The notes beneath the pieces were generated by a model. It had not been told where the DNA came from. It made no database searches and saw nothing but the letters and a program-made list of their open reading frames with translations. The position numbers and the translations under genes were made by a program. From Nostoc sp. ATCC 53789 (GTDB lineage Bacteria > Cyanobacteriota > Cyanobacteriia > Cyanobacteriales > Nostocaceae), in the NCBI RefSeq assembly GCF_009873495.1, contig NZ_CP046703.1, forward strand, positions 1,860,001 to 1,924,000: 64,000 bases of DNA. Reading direction: 5' to 3'. This document shows positions 61,473 to 64,000 of the stretch, in pieces. Every line of letters begins with the position of its first letter. The first letter of the stretch is position 1.

Positions 61473-62393
61473 ATGTATCACACCCATAGCCACACAGCCT
61501 TTCGCAGAGCTGTACAAGCAGGTGAATTTCTAGTTACCGCCGAGGTAGCACCCCCGAAAGGGGGAAATCCAGCGCACATGATTCAAATGGCGGCGACTCT
61601 TAAGGGAAGGGTTCATGCTGTCAATGTTACTGATGGTAGCCGCGCCGTGTTACGGATGTCTTCGTTACTCGCGTCGGTGATTTTGTCACAAAATGGTATA
61701 GAGCCGATCTGTCAAGTTGCTTGCCGCGATCGCAACCGCATTGCTTTACAAGCTGATTTAATGGGCGCTCATGCTTTAGGTATTCGTAATATTTTAGCTT
61801 TGACTGGCGACCCAGTAAAAGCAGGCGATCATCCAGATGCTAAAGCAGTGTTTGACTTAGAAGCGGTGCGACTGCTGCAACTAATTCGAAAGATGAATCA
61901 AGGGGTTGATTACAACGAAAAACCTTTGACTGATGGAGCGCTAGATTTATTTGTTGGTGCAGCAGTAGATCCGCAATGTAAAAGTTGGTCGGGTTTACAA
62001 AGTCGATTTGAACGCAAAATCGAAGCCGGAGCGCAATTTTTTCAAAGTCAGTTGATTACCGATTTTGAGCGCCTAGAAAAGTTTATGGATACCATTGCCT
62101 CTGGCTATAAAAAACCGATTTTGGCAGGAATTTTTCTGTTGAAATCGGCAAAAAATGCCCAGTTTATTAATAGATGTGTTCCAGGTGTCAATATTCCCCA
62201 ACATATTATTGATAGATTGGCAAAAGCCAAAGAGCCTTTTGAGGAAGGGATAAAAATTGCCGCCGAACAAGTGCAGATAGCACGGCAATTGTGTCAAGGT
62301 GTCCATCTGATGGCAGTAAAGCGGGAAGATGCGATCGCACCAATTTTGGATTTGGCTGGGATTTCTCCAGTTAATCAGTTGGTATCTAAGTAA
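61473..62393 (+). CDS. metF: methylenetetrahydrofolate reductase family protein
   Basis: A 306-residue TIM-barrel flavoprotein. The catalytic Glu is in FLVTAEVAPPKGGN (Glu24), the folate/FAD region has NVTDGSRAVLRMSS, then GIRNILALTGDPVKAGDH and LFVGAAVDPQCKSW; GAQFFQSQLITDFERLEKFM is the family's Q-S-Q/T-Q block. It reduces 5,10-methylene-THF to 5-methyl-THF for methionine synthesis. The length is close to the bacterial enzyme. A clear terminator follows. Confidence 0.93.
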   Translation: MYHTHSHTAFRRAVQAGEFLVTAEVAPPKGGNPAHMIQMAATLKGRVHAVNVTDGSRAVLRMSSLLASVILSQNGIEPICQVACRDRNRIALQADLMGAHALGIRNILALTGDPVKAGDHPDAKAVFDLEAVRLLQLIRKMNQGVDYNEKPLTDGALDLFVGAAVDPQCKSWSGLQSRFERKIEAGAQFFQSQLITDFERLEKFMDTIASGYKKPILAGIFLLKSAKNAQFINRCVPGVNIPQHIIDRLAKAKEPFEEGIKIAAEQVQIARQLCQGVHLMAVKREDAIAPILDLAGISPVNQLVSK

Positions 62394-62416
62394 ATGAGAT
62401 AATGGATTTTTTTATT

Positions 62417-62448
62417 AAAGCAGATGATTGTGACTATCTGCTTTTTTT
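62417..62448 (+). terminator. Rho-independent terminator after metF
   Basis: Stem AAAGCAGAT/ATCTGCTTT with loop GATTGTGACT, then a run of seven T (62442-62448). Ends the trpS-metF unit or metF alone. Confidence 0.85.
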
Positions 62449-62521
62449 GATGCGTAATCAGACGTGCATACACGATTTTTGATAAACTTTGAATATCCAA
62501 TTTCCGCTTGACTAAATCCAA

Positions 62522-63334
62522 GTGCAAACTGACAAAATATTTTATAGCTTATTTCAATCTTTCCCCAGCATATTTTTTGCAATAATTGGCGATAATACTG
62601 TCAACGTCAACGCATATCAATTTGTTTCAGTCGAACTAAAAGAAACGGCTTTTAGGATTGATGGGGTATTCATGCCCACAACTGAAACCACAAATCAACC
62701 ACTCTACTTTGTTGAAGTCCAGTTTCAATTAGACCCGACTTTTTATAGACGCTTCTTTGCAGAAATCTTTCTTTACTTGCGTCAAAACGAATCAGTCAAT
62801 TTTTGGCGTGCTGTCGTCATCTATCCACAACGAAGTTTAGATCCAAGCGATCAACTACCGTATCAATCGCTGCTAAACAGTTCACAAGTGCAACGCATTT
62901 ATCTAGATGAATTAGATACGGCGGAGAACTCACTTCAAGTTGCGATCGTTAAATTAATCATCGAAAGAGAAGAGACAGCCGTTGACAAAGGTAGAGAATT
63001 GATTTTACAAGCAAGGCAACAGCTAGCGGATGAAGCAACCAGGAAGCAAATTGTAGAATTGATAGAGACTATCCTGTTGTACAAATTTACCCGGTTAAGC
63101 CGAGAGGAGTTAGCAGAAATGTTGGGTATAGACGACGAATTCAAAAAAACAAGGATGTATCAATCTATCAAGCAAGATGGCTTGGAGGAAGGTAGACAGG
63201 AAGGTAAACAGGAAGCTAAGTTAGAAGCTATTCCCCGGTTATTGGCATTGGGGTTGAGTGTGGAACAAGTGGCGGTGGCTCTCGATTTAACGGTGGCGCA
63301 AGTACAGCAAGTAGCCCAGAATCAGTCTGGCTGA
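62522..63334 (+). CDS. Rpn-family/DUF2887 putative nuclease
   Basis: Starts with GTG. The 270-residue product has the DUF2887 core: FYSLFQSFPSIFFAIIGDN, FRIDGVFMPTTETTNQPLYF, VEVQFQLDPTFYRRFFAEIF. Asp in FRIDGV and Glu-x-Gln in YFVEVQ are the PD-(D/E)XK residues, so the active site looks intact. The middle has FTRLSREELAEMLGI, then an EEGRQEGKQEAKLEA hinge and an HTH-like GLSVEQVAVALDLTVAQVQ tail. Third type of Rpn/Uma2-class gene in the window. Monocistronic. Confidence 0.85.
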   Translation: MQTDKIFYSLFQSFPSIFFAIIGDNTVNVNAYQFVSVELKETAFRIDGVFMPTTETTNQPLYFVEVQFQLDPTFYRRFFAEIFLYLRQNESVNFWRAVVIYPQRSLDPSDQLPYQSLLNSSQVQRIYLDELDTAENSLQVAIVKLIIEREETAVDKGRELILQARQQLADEATRKQIVELIETILLYKFTRLSREELAEMLGIDDEFKKTRMYQSIKQDGLEEGRQEGKQEAKLEAIPRLLALGLSVEQVAVALDLTVAQVQQVAQNQSG

Positions 63335-63431
63335 TAGTGGGCGATTGTCTGAGTATTGCGCTTTATCTCTGGAAACACCGTGCTATATATTTCTTAAGCA
63401 AAGTGTGCAAGATATCAGTTAAAAAACTGGG

Positions 63432-63677
63432 TTACATCTTACCGTGTTGCAGCACTTGTTGTAGATGTTGGCGAATCTCTTGTGCGTGTTCAATATCAGA
63501 TTGGCGCAATTTTTGGAACAACTCTACACAAGGCTGAGAACCTACTTGCTCTGCATCTTTGATGTAGGCATCGTAGGCTTTAACGGCTTCAGCTTTGTTG
63601 TGCAAAACGGTGACAAAATCATACTCCAAGTCGCTAATCGCTGTTTGAGACTGTCCGTTACCTGTATTTGTAGCCAT
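63432..63677 (-). CDS. small helical (ferritin-like) conserved protein, 81 aa
   Basis: MATNTGNGQSQTAISDLEYD, FVTVLHNKAEAVKAYDAYIK, DAEQVGSQPCVELFQKLRQS, DIEHAQEIRQHLQQVLQHGK. Two or three long amphipathic helices with Asp/Glu/His spacing (DLEYDFVTVLHNKAEA, DIEHAQEI) as in a half ferritin-like four-helix bundle. Start ATG at 63677 has AGGATC upstream. A dimer could form a bundle. Function unknown. Confidence 0.7.
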   Translation of the reverse strand: MATNTGNGQSQTAISDLEYDFVTVLHNKAEAVKAYDAYIKDAEQVGSQPCVELFQKLRQSDIEHAQEIRQHLQQVLQHGKM

Positions 63678-64000
63678 TGCTTGATCCTCTTTTAGAATTT
63701 CTAATTAACTTTATACTCACCCTTAAAGAGCGATTCATCTTCCAAAAAGAGTATATTTCAATACGTCGGAAGTACCTTGCGAGTGTAGGTTATAGTATTC
63801 AGTGCGTAGGCGTAGCCCGTCGTAGACATCGCTTTCCAATTACCTCAGCCTTATTCAATCTCGTTTTTCCTTTACTGGTACGCAAAAAATAAGATCCCTG
63901 ACTTATTAAATAAGTCGGGGATCTGCGGGTTCCAATTCTCACCAATCAAATAGAATTGCCATACTGCTAAAGAATTAGATTTGAAACTCAGAAATAAGCA
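63678..64000. other. gene-free right edge
   Basis: Contains the palindromic repeat GCGTAGGCGTAGCCCGTCGT (63802-63835) and a terminator-type hairpin. No credible gene; frames here cross the repeats. Confidence 0.5.
63884..63923 (-). terminator. terminator-type hairpin, minus strand
   Basis: GATCCCCGACTTATT/AATAAGTCAGGGATC (one G-T) with TTATTTTTTG after it when read on the minus strand. It would end a minus-strand gene beyond the right edge. Related in sequence to the stem at 46485. Confidence 0.6.

Noticed and set aside
63465-63892. Plus-strand frames at the right edge
   Set aside because: One is antisense to the small helical protein gene; the other crosses a palindromic repeat.
1-64000. 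GCGATCGC octamers as regulatory sites
   Set aside because: They occur throughout genes and spacers and are the genome-wide HIP1 signature.
1-64000. tRNA genes
   Set aside because: I saw no cloverleaf with a GTTCRA-type T-loop in the spacers. Reading by eye can miss one; tRNAscan-SE would settle it.

Overview
The window comes from a filamentous cyanobacterium, most likely a Nostoc-type member of the Nostocales. The evidence is the very frequent HIP1 octamer GCGATCGC, low-to-moderate G+C, cyanobacteria-restricted families (Ycf51, DUF1816, DUF4336, DUF6464-like), hybrid histidine kinases with several PAS domains, a multigene Uma2/Rpn nuclease complement, and many short palindromic intergenic repeats. 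It is a chromosomal segment of mixed housekeeping and accessory genes. I found no tRNA, rRNA or CRISPR array.

Layout. 0-3 kb: the 3' part of a HAMP sensor kinase, a DUF937-like protein with a calcium-loop tail, and a PPOX-type flavoprotein whose end lies in a small IS-derived repeat. 3-9 kb: a 58-residue membrane protein, a DUF4336 protein, small genes including an orphan N-terminal domain of a STAND NTPase and an ankyrin protein, an acetamidase/formamidase, an FMN reductase and an isochorismatase-like hydrolase. 9-17 kb: a Nudix hydrolase, a polar amino acid ABC transporter (binding protein fused to permease, plus ATPase), an inositol-phosphatase-like/PanE pair, a glutathione transferase, a 1.1 kb gene-free stretch with three hairpins that may end small RNAs, and a SIMPL protein. 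17-26 kb: a ComFB-like protein, an FAD oxidoreductase, a YaaW-like/O-antigen-ligase-like overlapping pair, Ycf51, and an iron-type dehydrogenase translationally coupled to an aminotransferase. 26-38 kb: gene remnants, a DUF4351 protein, an XRE regulator directly before a 1245-residue hybrid kinase, an IS4-family element nested in a MITE-like repeat, an acyltransferase, a GNAT enzyme and small conserved proteins.

38-46.5 kb holds a complete branched-chain/neutral amino acid ABC transporter (binding protein, two permeases, two ATPases). It is interrupted by two Uma2-type and two Rpn-type nuclease-fold genes and a repeat. 46.7-49.1 kb: a histidine phosphatase, glucokinase and a secreted protein. 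49.6-55.5 kb is the most accessory part: a decayed fasciclin gene, several MITE-like elements, small proteins, a 770-residue HTH-NACHT protein that resembles bacterial NLR-like antiphage proteins, and an atypical receiver-domain protein with Glu in place of the phosphoacceptor Asp. 55.5-64 kb: a MacA/MacB-type export pair without its ATPase, a fatty acid desaturase, trpS, metF, another Rpn-type gene and a small helical protein.

The observations I rate highest are the apparent -1 frame break at an A5G5 tract in the IS4 transposase, nuclease-fold genes inside the liv operon, the HTH-NACHT gene with its atypical receiver neighbour, the similarly built candidate small-RNA units at 15.3-15.9 kb, and the several MITE-like families with definable inverted ends.
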